64,000 nucleotides of DNA, from the NCBI RefSeq assembly GCF_003952185.1, contig NZ_RXFS01000003.1:496001-560000 (forward strand), in the 5' to 3' direction. Every line of letters begins with the position of its first letter. Position 1 is the first letter of the stretch. This document shows, piece after piece, positions 8,624 through 16,351 of this stretch. This stretch comes from Variovorax sp. 679. GTDB lineage: Bacteria > Pseudomonadota > Gammaproteobacteria > Burkholderiales > Burkholderiaceae_C. The position numbers and the translations under genes were made by a program. The notes beneath the pieces were generated by a model that was not told the DNA's origin, searched no databases, and saw only the letters and a program-made list of their open reading frames with translations.

Positions 8624-9313
8624 TCAGCGAATGATGGCGATCTTCTTGTGCAGGCGTTTCACCAGCCAAGAAAGGGCGTAGCACATGACGAAGTACACGA
8701 CAGCCGCGAGCAGGTAGGCCTCGATCGGGCGGCCGAAGTTCTTGCCGGCGGTCTCGAAGCCCTTGAGCATGTCGTAGGCACCGATGGCGTAGACCAGCGA
8801 CGTGTCCTGGAACAGGATGATGGTCTGCGTGAGCAGCACGGGCAGCATGTTGCGGAAGGCCTGCGGCAGCACCACCAGGCGCATGTTCTGGCCGTAGGTC
8901 ATGCCCACGGCCTGGCCTGCGTTGACCTGGCCGCGCGGGATCGACTGGATGCCCGCGCGCATGATCTCGCTGAAGTAGGCGGCCTCGAACGCGACGAAGG
9001 TGATCACGGCCGAGATCTCGGAGCGGTAGTTGGAGCCCACCGAGCCGAACAGCGAATAGAACGACGCCGGCACGAGCAGGAAGAACCACAGGATCACCAT
9101 CACCAGCGGGATGCTTCGCATGCCGTTGACGTACAGCGCCGCGGGCGCATCGAGCCACTTCTTGCCCGACAGGCGCATGAGCGCCAGGATCGTGCCGAAG
9201 ATCACGCCGCCGATCGTGGCCACCACCGTCAGCGTGATGCTGAAGTAGAAGCCCTTGACGACGAAGTTGCTGATGACGTCCCAGTTGTAGAAGGAAAGGT
9301 CGAGATTCATCAT
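8624..9313 (-). CDS. gltK: glutamate/aspartate ABC transporter permease GltK
   Basis: A 229-residue inner-membrane permease of the HisMQ/GltK type. Several hydrophobic segments surround the cytoplasmic coupling loop around EIMRAGIQSIPRGQVNAGQAVG, the EAA motif that contacts GltL. The start is placed at MMNLDL because GGAGG sits eight bases upstream, and that ribosome site is inside the last codons of gltJ. The gltJ stop precedes this ATG by one base, so translation is probably coupled. Earlier starts that overlap gltJ are less likely. Confidence 0.9.
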   Translation of the reverse strand: MMNLDLSFYNWDVISNFVVKGFYFSITLTVVATIGGVIFGTILALMRLSGKKWLDAPAALYVNGMRSIPLVMVILWFFLLVPASFYSLFGSVGSNYRSEISAVITFVAFEAAYFSEIMRAGIQSIPRGQVNAGQAVGMTYGQNMRLVVLPQAFRNMLPVLLTQTIILFQDTSLVYAIGAYDMLKGFETAGKNFGRPIEAYLLAAVVYFVMCYALSWLVKRLHKKIAIIR

Positions 9314-9314
9314 T

Positions 9315-10043
9315 TCAGTGTCCTCCGCCACCGCCGGCCGAGACGATGAAGCCCGGTACGCGGGTCTTCTTCTCGATGAACGCCATGAGGCGGTTGATGA
9401 TGAGCGCCGAGACCACGTAGCACGCCGTCACGGCGAGGTAGACCTCGATGCCGCGCGAGGTTTCTTCCTGTGCCTGCATGGCGAACATGGTGAGTTCGGC
9501 GACCGACACCGCGAAGGCGACGGACGAGTTCTTGAAGATGTTCATCGTCTCGCTCGTGAGCGGCGGGATGATGATGCGGTAGGCCATCGGCAGGATCACG
9601 TAGCGGTAGTACTGCGCGGTGGTGAAGCCCACCGCCATGCCTGCGTAGCGCTGGCCCTTGGGCAGCGCCTGGATGCCCGAGCGCACCTGCTCGGCGATAC
9701 GCGCCGAAGTGAAGAAGCCCAGTGCCAGCACCACGAGGATGAAGCTCGGCACGCTCTTCATGACGGGAATGAGCGCCGGGATCACGTGGTACCAGAGGAA
9801 GATCTGCACCAGCAGCGGGATGTTGCGGAAGAGCTCGACCCAGGCATTGCCCAGCCGCACCAGCCACGGGCTGTCGGGCAGCGTGCGGATGATGCCGATG
9901 AGCGAGCCCAGCACCAGCGCCACGACCAGCGCCAGCAGCGCGACCGACACGGTCCAGCCCCACGCCGAGAGCATCCATTGCAGGTAGCTCGGATATTCCC
10001 CCCCGGGGTCTTGCAGGAAAACCTGCCAATCCCAGTTGCCCAT
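9315..10043 (-). CDS. gltJ: glutamate/aspartate ABC transporter permease GltJ
   Basis: A 242-residue permease, partner of GltK. The N-terminus MGNWDWQVFLQDPGG and the coupling loop EQVRSGIQALPKGQRYAGMAVG are typical. It ends in a glycine-rich tail (AGGGGGH) whose codons also serve as the gltK ribosome site. It is separated from gltI by about 100 bases holding a terminator-like hairpin, the common arrangement in which the binding protein is made in excess over the membrane parts. Confidence 0.92.
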   Translation of the reverse strand: MGNWDWQVFLQDPGGEYPSYLQWMLSAWGWTVSVALLALVVALVLGSLIGIIRTLPDSPWLVRLGNAWVELFRNIPLLVQIFLWYHVIPALIPVMKSVPSFILVVLALGFFTSARIAEQVRSGIQALPKGQRYAGMAVGFTTAQYYRYVILPMAYRIIIPPLTSETMNIFKNSSVAFAVSVAELTMFAMQAQEETSRGIEVYLAVTACYVVSALIINRLMAFIEKKTRVPGFIVSAGGGGGH

Positions 10044-10096
10044 TTGTGTTTACTCCTTCTTCACCGTCTCTTCGAAAACCAGTCCCTTGAAAAGAA

Positions 10097-10120
10097 ACGC
10101 CCACCGCGAAAGGTGGGCGT
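10097..10120 (-). terminator. hairpin between gltI and gltJ (partial terminator or RNA-stability element)
   Basis: Perfect 9-bp stem ACGCCCACC/GGTGGGCGT with a six-base loop. On the minus strand it is followed by TTCTTTT. It sits 20 bases after the gltI stop, inside the operon, so it probably lets only part of transcription continue into gltJKL, or protects the gltI message. Confidence 0.75.
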
Positions 10121-10141
10121 CATCACGCAGCGACGCGCCGC

Positions 10142-11041
10142 TTATTCCTTGGTGACGTACTCTTCGGCCGGCTTGTCGTTCGGGTTGGCCCACGCGTTCT
10201 TGGTGGCTTCACCCAGCGGCAGGCCGATGGTCACGCCAGCCGGGGGAATCGGCTTCAGGAACCACTTGTCGTACAGCTTGGCGAGTTCGCCCGACTTGGC
10301 CTGTGCCTTGATGCTGTCGTCCACGGCCTTCTTGAAGGCGGGGTCGTCCTTGCGGATCATGATGGCGATGGGCTCGACGGCCAGCACGTCCGGCAGGATC
10401 TTGTAGTCCTTGGGCGACTTCGACTTGGCGGCCAGCGCAGCCAGGATCGAGCCGTCCATCACGAAGGCGTCGGCACGGCCGGTTTCGAGCAGCAGGAAGC
10501 TGTCGGAGTGGTCCTTGCCGTAGACCTCCTTGAAGGTCAGGTTCTCGGCGCGCTTCTGCTTGCGCACGGTCTGCAGCGGCGTGGTGCCGGTGGTGGTGGC
10601 GACCGTCTTGTCCTTCAGGTCGGCCAGCGAGTTGATGCCCGAGTTGGCCTTGACGACGATCTTGGTTTCTTCGACGTAGGTGGTCACGCCGAAGGACACG
10701 TCCTTCTGGCGGGTGGCGTTGTTGGTGGTGGAGCCGCACTCGATGTCCACGGTGCCGTTCTGCACGAGCGGAATGCGGTTCTGCGAGGTCACGGGCTGGA
10801 ACTTGACTTCGAGCTTCTTGCCGGCGGCCTTCTCGAGGTCCTTGATGATGTTGGCGCAGACGTCGTAGTGGAAGCCGGTGTATTGGCCATTGCCCAGCGT
10901 GTACGACAGGCCGGAAGATTCACGCACGCCTTCGGTGATGACGCCGGAAGCCTTGATCTTGGCCAGCGTGTCGTTGGCCTGCGCCATCGCGCCGCCAGCG
11001 GCCAGAGCCGCAACCGCCAATGCCAATACTTGTTTTTTCAT
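10142..11041 (-). CDS. gltI: glutamate/aspartate ABC transporter substrate-binding protein
   Basis: A 299-residue periplasmic binding protein of family 3. The signal peptide MKKQVLALAVAALAAGGAMA-Q is clear. The mature protein has the SGVITEGVRESSGLSYTLG opening and the CGSTTNNATRQKDVSFGVTT stretch of the GltI type. The start is set by CAGGAG ten bases upstream; a longer reading from 11077 would place residues before the signal peptide. It is the first gene of the transporter operon and lies 168 bases after aspA, enough for its own promoter. Confidence 0.95.
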   Translation of the reverse strand: MKKQVLALAVAALAAGGAMAQANDTLAKIKASGVITEGVRESSGLSYTLGNGQYTGFHYDVCANIIKDLEKAAGKKLEVKFQPVTSQNRIPLVQNGTVDIECGSTTNNATRQKDVSFGVTTYVEETKIVVKANSGINSLADLKDKTVATTTGTTPLQTVRKQKRAENLTFKEVYGKDHSDSFLLLETGRADAFVMDGSILAALAAKSKSPKDYKILPDVLAVEPIAIMIRKDDPAFKKAVDDSIKAQAKSGELAKLYDKWFLKPIPPAGVTIGLPLGEATKNAWANPNDKPAEEYVTKE

Positions 11042-11081
11042 ACGGAAAACTCCTGAGGGTGACTGAAACAGATACAACTAA

Positions 11082-11087
11082 ATTCTA
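11082..11087 (-). promoter_or_regulatory. possible -10 element of the gltI promoter
   Basis: The minus strand reads TAGAAT here, in an AT-rich patch about 40 bases before the gltI ATG. The -35 region is weak, so activation by a regulator would be expected. Supported only by position and one hexamer. Confidence 0.3.
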
Positions 11088-11209
11088 GACACTCGCATTT
11101 TGCGTGATACCCGGACCAACCCGGTGCATACACACACGCGCTGCACCGGCCATGCGCATCGCAGCGCCAGCCTGGTGCGATCCTGCCTCCTGGCATTGTC
11201 CGACTTTCA

Positions 11210-12676
11210 CTAAGCAGCCTTTATGCCCGAAGCCTGGCCCGACGGCTCGGCAGCCGGCGGAACCGGCGCGGCCGTGAGGCGCACCGGTTGCGTGAGGTTC
11301 TCGGGCACGAGCAGCGCGTCCATTTCGGCGCGGGTCATGATGCCCAGCGACTCGGCCACCAGGTCGATCGGCCCGCCGGTAGCGAGCGCAGTCTTGGCGA
11401 TGAGCGCGGCCTTCTCGTAGCCGATGAGCGGGTTGAGCGCCGTGACCAGCGTGACCGACTCGCGCACCCTCTTCGCAAGGAATTCGCGATTCGCCTCGAT
11501 GCCCTCGACGCAGTTGTGCTGCAGCGTAGTGCAGGCCCGGCTCAGGTGCTGGATGCTCTTGAACAGGCTCCAGCCCATGATCGGCTCGAAGGCGTTGAGC
11601 TGCAGCTGGCCGGCTTCGGACGCAAGCGTCACGGTGATGTCGTTGCCGATGACCTCGAAGGCCACCTGGTTCATGACTTCCGGGATCACCGGGTTGACCT
11701 TGCCCGGCATGATCGACGAGCCCGCCTGCCGCGCCGGAAGCCTGATCTCGCCGAAGCCCGCCTGCGGGCCGCTGGAGAGCAGGCGCAGGTCGTTGCAGGT
11801 CTTGCTGAGCTTGGTGGCCACGCGCTTGAGCACGCCCGACAGCTGCACGAAGGCGCCCGTGTCCTGCGTGGCCTCGATGAGGTTGGCGGCCTGCTTGAGC
11901 GGCACGCCGGTCTGCTCGGCGAGGTACTGGCAGGCGAGGTTGGCGTAGCCGTGCGGCGCGTTGATGCCGGTGCCGATGGCCGTGGCGCCGAGGTTGATTT
12001 CCTCGATGAGCGCGCGCGCCTCGCCGAGGCGGGCCTCGTCCTCTCCGATCATGATGGCGTAGGTCAGGAACTCCTGGCCCAGCGTCATGGGCACGGCGTC
12101 CTGCAGCTGGGTGCGGCCGATCTTGAGGATGTCCTTGAACTCGAGCGCCTTGGCCTCGAAGGCACGGCGCAGCGAGGCCATCGATTCGAGCAGCCGGGCG
12201 ATGGCGAACCACAGCGCCAGGCGCACCGCCGTGGGGTACACGTCGTTGGTGCTCTGCGAGGCGTTGACGTGGTCGTTGGGGTGGAGCACGTCGTAGCGCG
12301 CCTTCTCGTGGCCCAGTTTTTCCAGCGCGAGGTTGCAGATGACCTCGTTGGCGTTCATGTTGGTCGAGGTGCCGGCGCCGCCCTGGATCACGTCGACCAC
12401 GAACTCGTCGAGCAGCTTGCCGTCGACGATGTCGTCGCAGGCCAGGATGATGGCCGCCGCGCTGTCACGGTCGATGGCGCCCAGGTCTGCATTGGCGCGG
12501 GTGGCGGCCTTCTTCACGTAGGCCAGCGCACGCACCAGGTCGGGCATGGCCGAGATGCGCGTGCCGGAGATGGGGAAGTTCTCGACCGCGCGCGCCGTGT
12601 GCACGCCCCAGTAGGCGATGGCGGGGATCTGCTTGTCGCCGAGGAAGTCGTGTTCCGTCCTGAAATTGGAGCTCAT
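11210..12676 (-). CDS. aspA: aspartate ammonia-lyase (aspartase)
   Basis: A 488-residue cytoplasmic enzyme of the fumarase/aspartase superfamily, converting L-aspartate to fumarate and ammonia. The signature GSSIMPGKVN is at 319-328, with the catalytic Ser in this flexible loop. TSTNMNANEV (103-112) and NDHVNASQSTND (134-145) are the other two conserved regions. The last 20 residues (APVPPAAEPSGQASGIKAA) form a proline/alanine-rich tail. The start is set by AGGA ten bases upstream. Together with gltIJKL it forms an acidic amino acid use module. Confidence 0.95.
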   Translation of the reverse strand: MSSNFRTEHDFLGDKQIPAIAYWGVHTARAVENFPISGTRISAMPDLVRALAYVKKAATRANADLGAIDRDSAAAIILACDDIVDGKLLDEFVVDVIQGGAGTSTNMNANEVICNLALEKLGHEKARYDVLHPNDHVNASQSTNDVYPTAVRLALWFAIARLLESMASLRRAFEAKALEFKDILKIGRTQLQDAVPMTLGQEFLTYAIMIGEDEARLGEARALIEEINLGATAIGTGINAPHGYANLACQYLAEQTGVPLKQAANLIEATQDTGAFVQLSGVLKRVATKLSKTCNDLRLLSSGPQAGFGEIRLPARQAGSSIMPGKVNPVIPEVMNQVAFEVIGNDITVTLASEAGQLQLNAFEPIMGWSLFKSIQHLSRACTTLQHNCVEGIEANREFLAKRVRESVTLVTALNPLIGYEKAALIAKTALATGGPIDLVAESLGIMTRAEMDALLVPENLTQPVRLTAAPVPPAAEPSGQASGIKAA

Positions 12677-12690
12677 GGGAGGTTCCTCGG

Positions 12691-12720
12691 CTTAAAAAAA
12701 AGCACGCGCAGGGCGCGTGC
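12691..12720 (-). terminator. intrinsic terminator in the aspA leader, just before its ribosome site
   Basis: On the minus strand an 8-bp stem GCACGCGC/GCGCGTGC with a three-base loop is followed by eight T residues, then by the aspA ribosome site and ATG about 15 bases later. It may end the upstream LysR transcript, but the likely aspA promoter lies upstream of it, so it is also placed to attenuate aspA. Confidence 0.85.
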
Positions 12721-12819
12721 CGTGGGGGTTGCTGTGACAGCAGCTAAAAAGCAGCCGCGACTGTAGAGGCGCCGGATTCAAGGCGCCAATGCCTTTTGCG
12801 GGAAGCCCTATGCGCGGCA

Positions 12820-12842
12820 TTTATAGATTGTGCGGTGCACAA
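12820..12842 (-). promoter_or_regulatory. LysR-type box and -10 element upstream of aspA
   Basis: TTGTGC-GGT-GCACAA (12828-12842) is a perfect palindrome that contains a T-N11-A LysR motif. Directly beside it the minus strand reads TATAAA (12825-12820), a good -10 element. The box would overlap the -35 position. The LysR gene at 12874-13857 is the obvious candidate to bind it. Confidence 0.55.
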
Positions 12843-12873
12843 ATCTCCGTGGTGACTGACTCGGTGGTAGTGG

Positions 12874-13857
12874 TCAGCGTTGCGGTTGGGTGCCGACCAG
12901 GTAAGACCATAGCGCATCGGCCGTGCGCTTGGGTTGCAGGCTGTCGGCGGCCTTGATGGCGGCGCGGCCGGCGCCGGCCTTGACGGGTGGTGGAGTTCCG
13001 GGGCGTTCGCGGTAGGCGCGGATCTCCATGGTCGCCTCCAGGCTGTCGATCTCGGGCGGCAGCGCGCTCACGAGCTTGCGGGCCTTGATCTCCTTGCGCA
13101 CCGCGCTCTGCGGCAGGAAGGCGATGCCGTGGCCCTCGAGCGCCATGACCTTCAGGCCCTCGGCCATGTCGGTCTCGTAGACGCGGTCGAGGTGGATGGC
13201 GGTGCCCGATTCCTTGAGCAGCTGGTCGACCACGCGGCCCAGGTAGGCGCCCGGCGCGTAGCCCAGATAGGGCAGCGGCTGGCCGGGCCGGCCCGGCAGC
13301 CGGTAGCGCGGTGCGCCTTCGGCATCGGCCTTGACCCAGGGCGCCACGGTTTCCTCGCCGAGGCTGACCATCTCGTACTTGTTGGCGTCGAGCTGCAGCG
13401 GCTGCGAGGGGTGGTGGTAGGCGATGAGCAGGTCGCAGCTGCCTTCGACCAGCCGCAGCACCGCGTCATGCACGTTCAGCGCGATCAGGCGGCTCTTGAT
13501 GGGGCCGAAATGCTCCCTGAGGCTGGTCACCCACGAGGGGAAGAAGGTGAAGGCCAGCGTGTGCGGCACCGCGATCTCGATCACGTCCTGCCCCGCGGCA
13601 GAGTGGCCGCGCAGCATGGCGCGGGTGCTCTGCAGCGACTGCAGCATCTCGATGGCCTGGCTGTAGAGCGTCTGTCCTGCCGGGGTGAGCCGCGTTGGGT
13701 ACGAGCTGCGGTCCACCAGGTCGGTGCCCGCCCACCCTTCGAGCGCCTGTATGCGGCGGGAGAACGCCGGCTGCGTCACGTGCCTCAATTGGGCCGAGCG
13801 GCTGAAGCTGCGCGTTTCCGCAAGGCTGATGAAGTCTTCGAGCCACTTTGTTTCCAT
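12874..13857 (-). CDS. LysR-family transcriptional regulator
   Basis: A 327-residue regulator. The N-terminal winged helix-turn-helix covers residues 1-60 (METKWLEDFISLAETRSFSR, then VTQPAFSRRIQALE), followed by a linker helix and a substrate-binding domain at about 90-300. It lies upstream of aspA on the same strand, with the palindromic box between them, and is divergent from an amidase gene at 13919. Control of aspA, the amidase or both is likely but not proven. The effector is unknown. Confidence 0.88.
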   Translation of the reverse strand: METKWLEDFISLAETRSFSRSAQLRHVTQPAFSRRIQALEGWAGTDLVDRSSYPTRLTPAGQTLYSQAIEMLQSLQSTRAMLRGHSAAGQDVIEIAVPHTLAFTFFPSWVTSLREHFGPIKSRLIALNVHDAVLRLVEGSCDLLIAYHHPSQPLQLDANKYEMVSLGEETVAPWVKADAEGAPRYRLPGRPGQPLPYLGYAPGAYLGRVVDQLLKESGTAIHLDRVYETDMAEGLKVMALEGHGIAFLPQSAVRKEIKARKLVSALPPEIDSLEATMEIRAYRERPGTPPPVKAGAGRAAIKAADSLQPKRTADALWSYLVGTQPQR

Positions 13858-13918
13858 ACGCGGCGATTATGCGAGCGCCGCGCCATACTGGGCGCCCCCT
13901 CCTTTTCCCGCATTCGCC

Positions 13919-15361
13919 ATGCCCTCAGCCGACCTTCCGGACCTCAGCGCCACCGAACTCTCCCGCCGCATCGCCGCGCGCGAGGTGTCCTGCCGCGAAG
14001 TGATGCAGGCCTCGCTGGCCCGCATCGAGGCGCTGAACCCGCGCTTCAACGCCATCGTGTCGCTGCGCGATCCGGCGCAGTCGCTGGCCGAGGCCGACGA
14101 GCGCGACGCCGAGCTGGCGCGCGGCGAACGGCGCGGCTGGATGCACGGCTTTCCGCTGGCGGTGAAGGACCTGAGCCATGCCGCCGGCCTGCCGACCTCG
14201 ATGGGCTCGCCGCTGTCGCCGCGCTCGCCGGCCCGGGCCGACAGCCTGCACGTCGCGCGCGCAAAGTCGGCCGGCGCAGTCGTCATCGGCAAGACCAACA
14301 CGCCTGAATTCGGCCTCGGCTCGCACACCTACAACACGGTGTTCGGCATCACGCGCAACGCCTACGCGCCCGATCGCAGCGCGGGCGGCAGCAGCGGCGG
14401 CGCCGCGGTGGCACTGGCCCTGGGCATCCTGCCGGTGGCCGACGGCAGCGACATGATGGGCTCGCTGCGCAACCCGGCGGCCTTCAACAACGTGATCGGC
14501 ATGCGGCCCTCGCGCGGGCGCGTGCCGGGCAACCCCGACGAGGAACTGTTCTTCCAGCAGCTGGGCTGCGAAGGCCCGATGGCTCGCACGGTGGAAGACG
14601 CCGCGCGGCTGCTGGCCGTGCAGGCCGGCTTCGACACCCGCGTGCCGCTGTCGTCGCCGCACGCCCTGCCCTCGCCCGACGAACTACGGCTCGACGGCGA
14701 CGGCAAGGGCCTGCGCATCGGCTGGCTCGGCAGCATCTGGCCCGACCTGCCGCTGGAGCCAGGCATCCGCGAACTGGGCGAGAAGGCGCTCGGCACCTTC
14801 CGCGACATCGGCTGCGAGGTCGAGCCCTGCACGCTCGACGTGCCGCGCGAGCACAACTGGAGCGCCTGGCTGCGCCTGCGGCAACTGCTGGTGGGCGGCA
14901 AGCTGGGCGCCTACCTGAGCGACCCGAAGCTGTTCGCGCAGCTCAAGCCCGAGGCGCGATGGGAGATCGAGCAGAGCCGGCATCTCGACGCGGCATCGCT
15001 GTACCAGGCTTCGCTGTACCGCTCGAATGTGTACCGCGCCTTCCTCAAGCTGTTCGAGCGCTTCGACTTCGTGCTCGCGCCGACAGCGCAGGTCTTCCCC
15101 TTCGACGCCGAGTTGCACTGGCCGTCCGAGGTCGCCGGAGTGAAGAGCGACACCTACCACCGCTGGATGGAGATCGTCACGCCCTTCACGCTGGCGGGGC
15201 TGCCGACGCTGAACGTGCGCGCCGGCTTCGGCGAAGGAGGACTCCCGATGGGGCTGCAGCTGGCAGGGCCGATCCATTCGGATCTCGACGTGCTGCGGCT
15301 GGGGCATGCCTACGACCAGGCATGCGGCTGGGCGGCGCATCGGCCGCCCGCCCTGGGCTGA
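13919..15361 (+). CDS. amidase signature family protein
   Basis: A 480-residue amidase. The Ser-cisSer-Lys triad is visible: Lys83 in FPLAVKDLS, the cis-Ser at 158 in GGSSGGAA, and the nucleophile Ser182 in DGSDMMGSLRNPA. The spacing fits the family. The length is normal for a free-standing amidase, so it is not obviously a GatA subunit, and no gatB or gatC is near. The start is the ATG at 13919, 61 bases from the divergent LysR start. Open sequence continues upstream in frame but overlaps the LysR coding region. Substrate unknown. Confidence 0.88.
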   Translation: MPSADLPDLSATELSRRIAAREVSCREVMQASLARIEALNPRFNAIVSLRDPAQSLAEADERDAELARGERRGWMHGFPLAVKDLSHAAGLPTSMGSPLSPRSPARADSLHVARAKSAGAVVIGKTNTPEFGLGSHTYNTVFGITRNAYAPDRSAGGSSGGAAVALALGILPVADGSDMMGSLRNPAAFNNVIGMRPSRGRVPGNPDEELFFQQLGCEGPMARTVEDAARLLAVQAGFDTRVPLSSPHALPSPDELRLDGDGKGLRIGWLGSIWPDLPLEPGIRELGEKALGTFRDIGCEVEPCTLDVPREHNWSAWLRLRQLLVGGKLGAYLSDPKLFAQLKPEARWEIEQSRHLDAASLYQASLYRSNVYRAFLKLFERFDFVLAPTAQVFPFDAELHWPSEVAGVKSDTYHRWMEIVTPFTLAGLPTLNVRAGFGEGGLPMGLQLAGPIHSDLDVLRLGHAYDQACGWAAHRPPALG

Positions 15362-15365
15362 AGCC

Positions 15366-16304
15366 TCAGATCGGCGTGACGACACCCCGCCCCGCGAAGT
15401 GCCCTTCGGCATTCGCGAGGAAGTGGTCCACCGACTTCTGCGTCGCCTCGGGCGACCAGCCGGCCATGTGCGGCGTCAGCAGCACGTTGTCGAGGCCGAT
15501 CAGCTGCTCGGGCCGCTTCGGCTCGCTCTCGTACACATCGAGGCCGGCGCCGGCGATGCGGTTCTCACGCAGCGCCGCCGCCAGCGCCTCGGTGTCGACC
15601 ACGCTGCCGCGGCCGATGCTCACGAGGTAGCCCTGCGGGCCCAGCGCGTCGAGCACTTCGGCATTGACCAGATGCTTCGTCGCCGGACCGCCCGGGGCGG
15701 CCAGCACGAGGAAGTCGGCCCATGCGGCCAGCGACCTCAGGTCGTCGAAATAGCGCTGCGCCACGCCTTCCTTCGGCTTGCGGTTGTGATAGCCGACCTC
15801 CATGTCGAATGCCGCGGCGCGCTTCGCGATCTTCTGCCCGATGGTGCCCATCCCCAGGATGCCCAGCTTCTTGCCCGACACGTTCGGCGGCTGCGGAATG
15901 GCTTCGCGCCACACGCCTTCGCGGCACAGCCGGTCGAGCTTGCGGAACTCGCGCACGATGCCGATCAGCAGACCGAAGGCGTGGTCGGCCACGCAGTCGT
16001 CGTTGGTGCCGGCGCCGTTGGCAGTCGCGATGCCGCGCGCACGCGTCACCTCGAGTGGCACGCCTTCGTAGCCGGCGCCCAGGCAGCAGATCAGTTCCAC
16101 CGCAGGCATGGCCGCGATTTCCTCGGGCGTGATGCCGATGACACCGATGGTCAGCACCGCGCGGAATTTCTTGCCGTGGCCGGCGATGGCGGCCGCGCGC
16201 TCGGCGGGGCCGAAGGCGTAGGTCAGGTCGTAGACCTCGGCAATCTGGGCCTGGTGGGCGCTCGAGAGGCTGTTGAGCACCAGCAGGGGAATCTTGGTCG
16301 ACAC
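15366..16304 (-). CDS. D-isomer-specific 2-hydroxyacid dehydrogenase (glyoxylate/hydroxypyruvate reductase-like)
   Basis: A 312-residue NAD(P)-dependent reductase. The dinucleotide-binding motif is LGILGMGTIGQKIAKRA. The catalytic set is an Arg in SIGRGSVVD, a Glu in DVYESEP and a His in LTPHMAG. The start is the GTG at 16304, preceded by AGGAG; a longer reading from 16391 adds residues with no family match. Its stop faces the amidase stop four bases away, so the genes converge. Likely reduces glyoxylate or hydroxypyruvate; the exact substrate is inferred. Confidence 0.88.
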   Translation of the reverse strand: MSTKIPLLVLNSLSSAHQAQIAEVYDLTYAFGPAERAAAIAGHGKKFRAVLTIGVIGITPEEIAAMPAVELICCLGAGYEGVPLEVTRARGIATANGAGTNDDCVADHAFGLLIGIVREFRKLDRLCREGVWREAIPQPPNVSGKKLGILGMGTIGQKIAKRAAAFDMEVGYHNRKPKEGVAQRYFDDLRSLAAWADFLVLAAPGGPATKHLVNAEVLDALGPQGYLVSIGRGSVVDTEALAAALRENRIAGAGLDVYESEPKRPEQLIGLDNVLLTPHMAGWSPEATQKSVDHFLANAEGHFAGRGVVTPI

Positions 16305-16351
16305 GTCTGAACTCCTGGGATCGATGAAAAAGAAAGAACGGGATGATCGCG

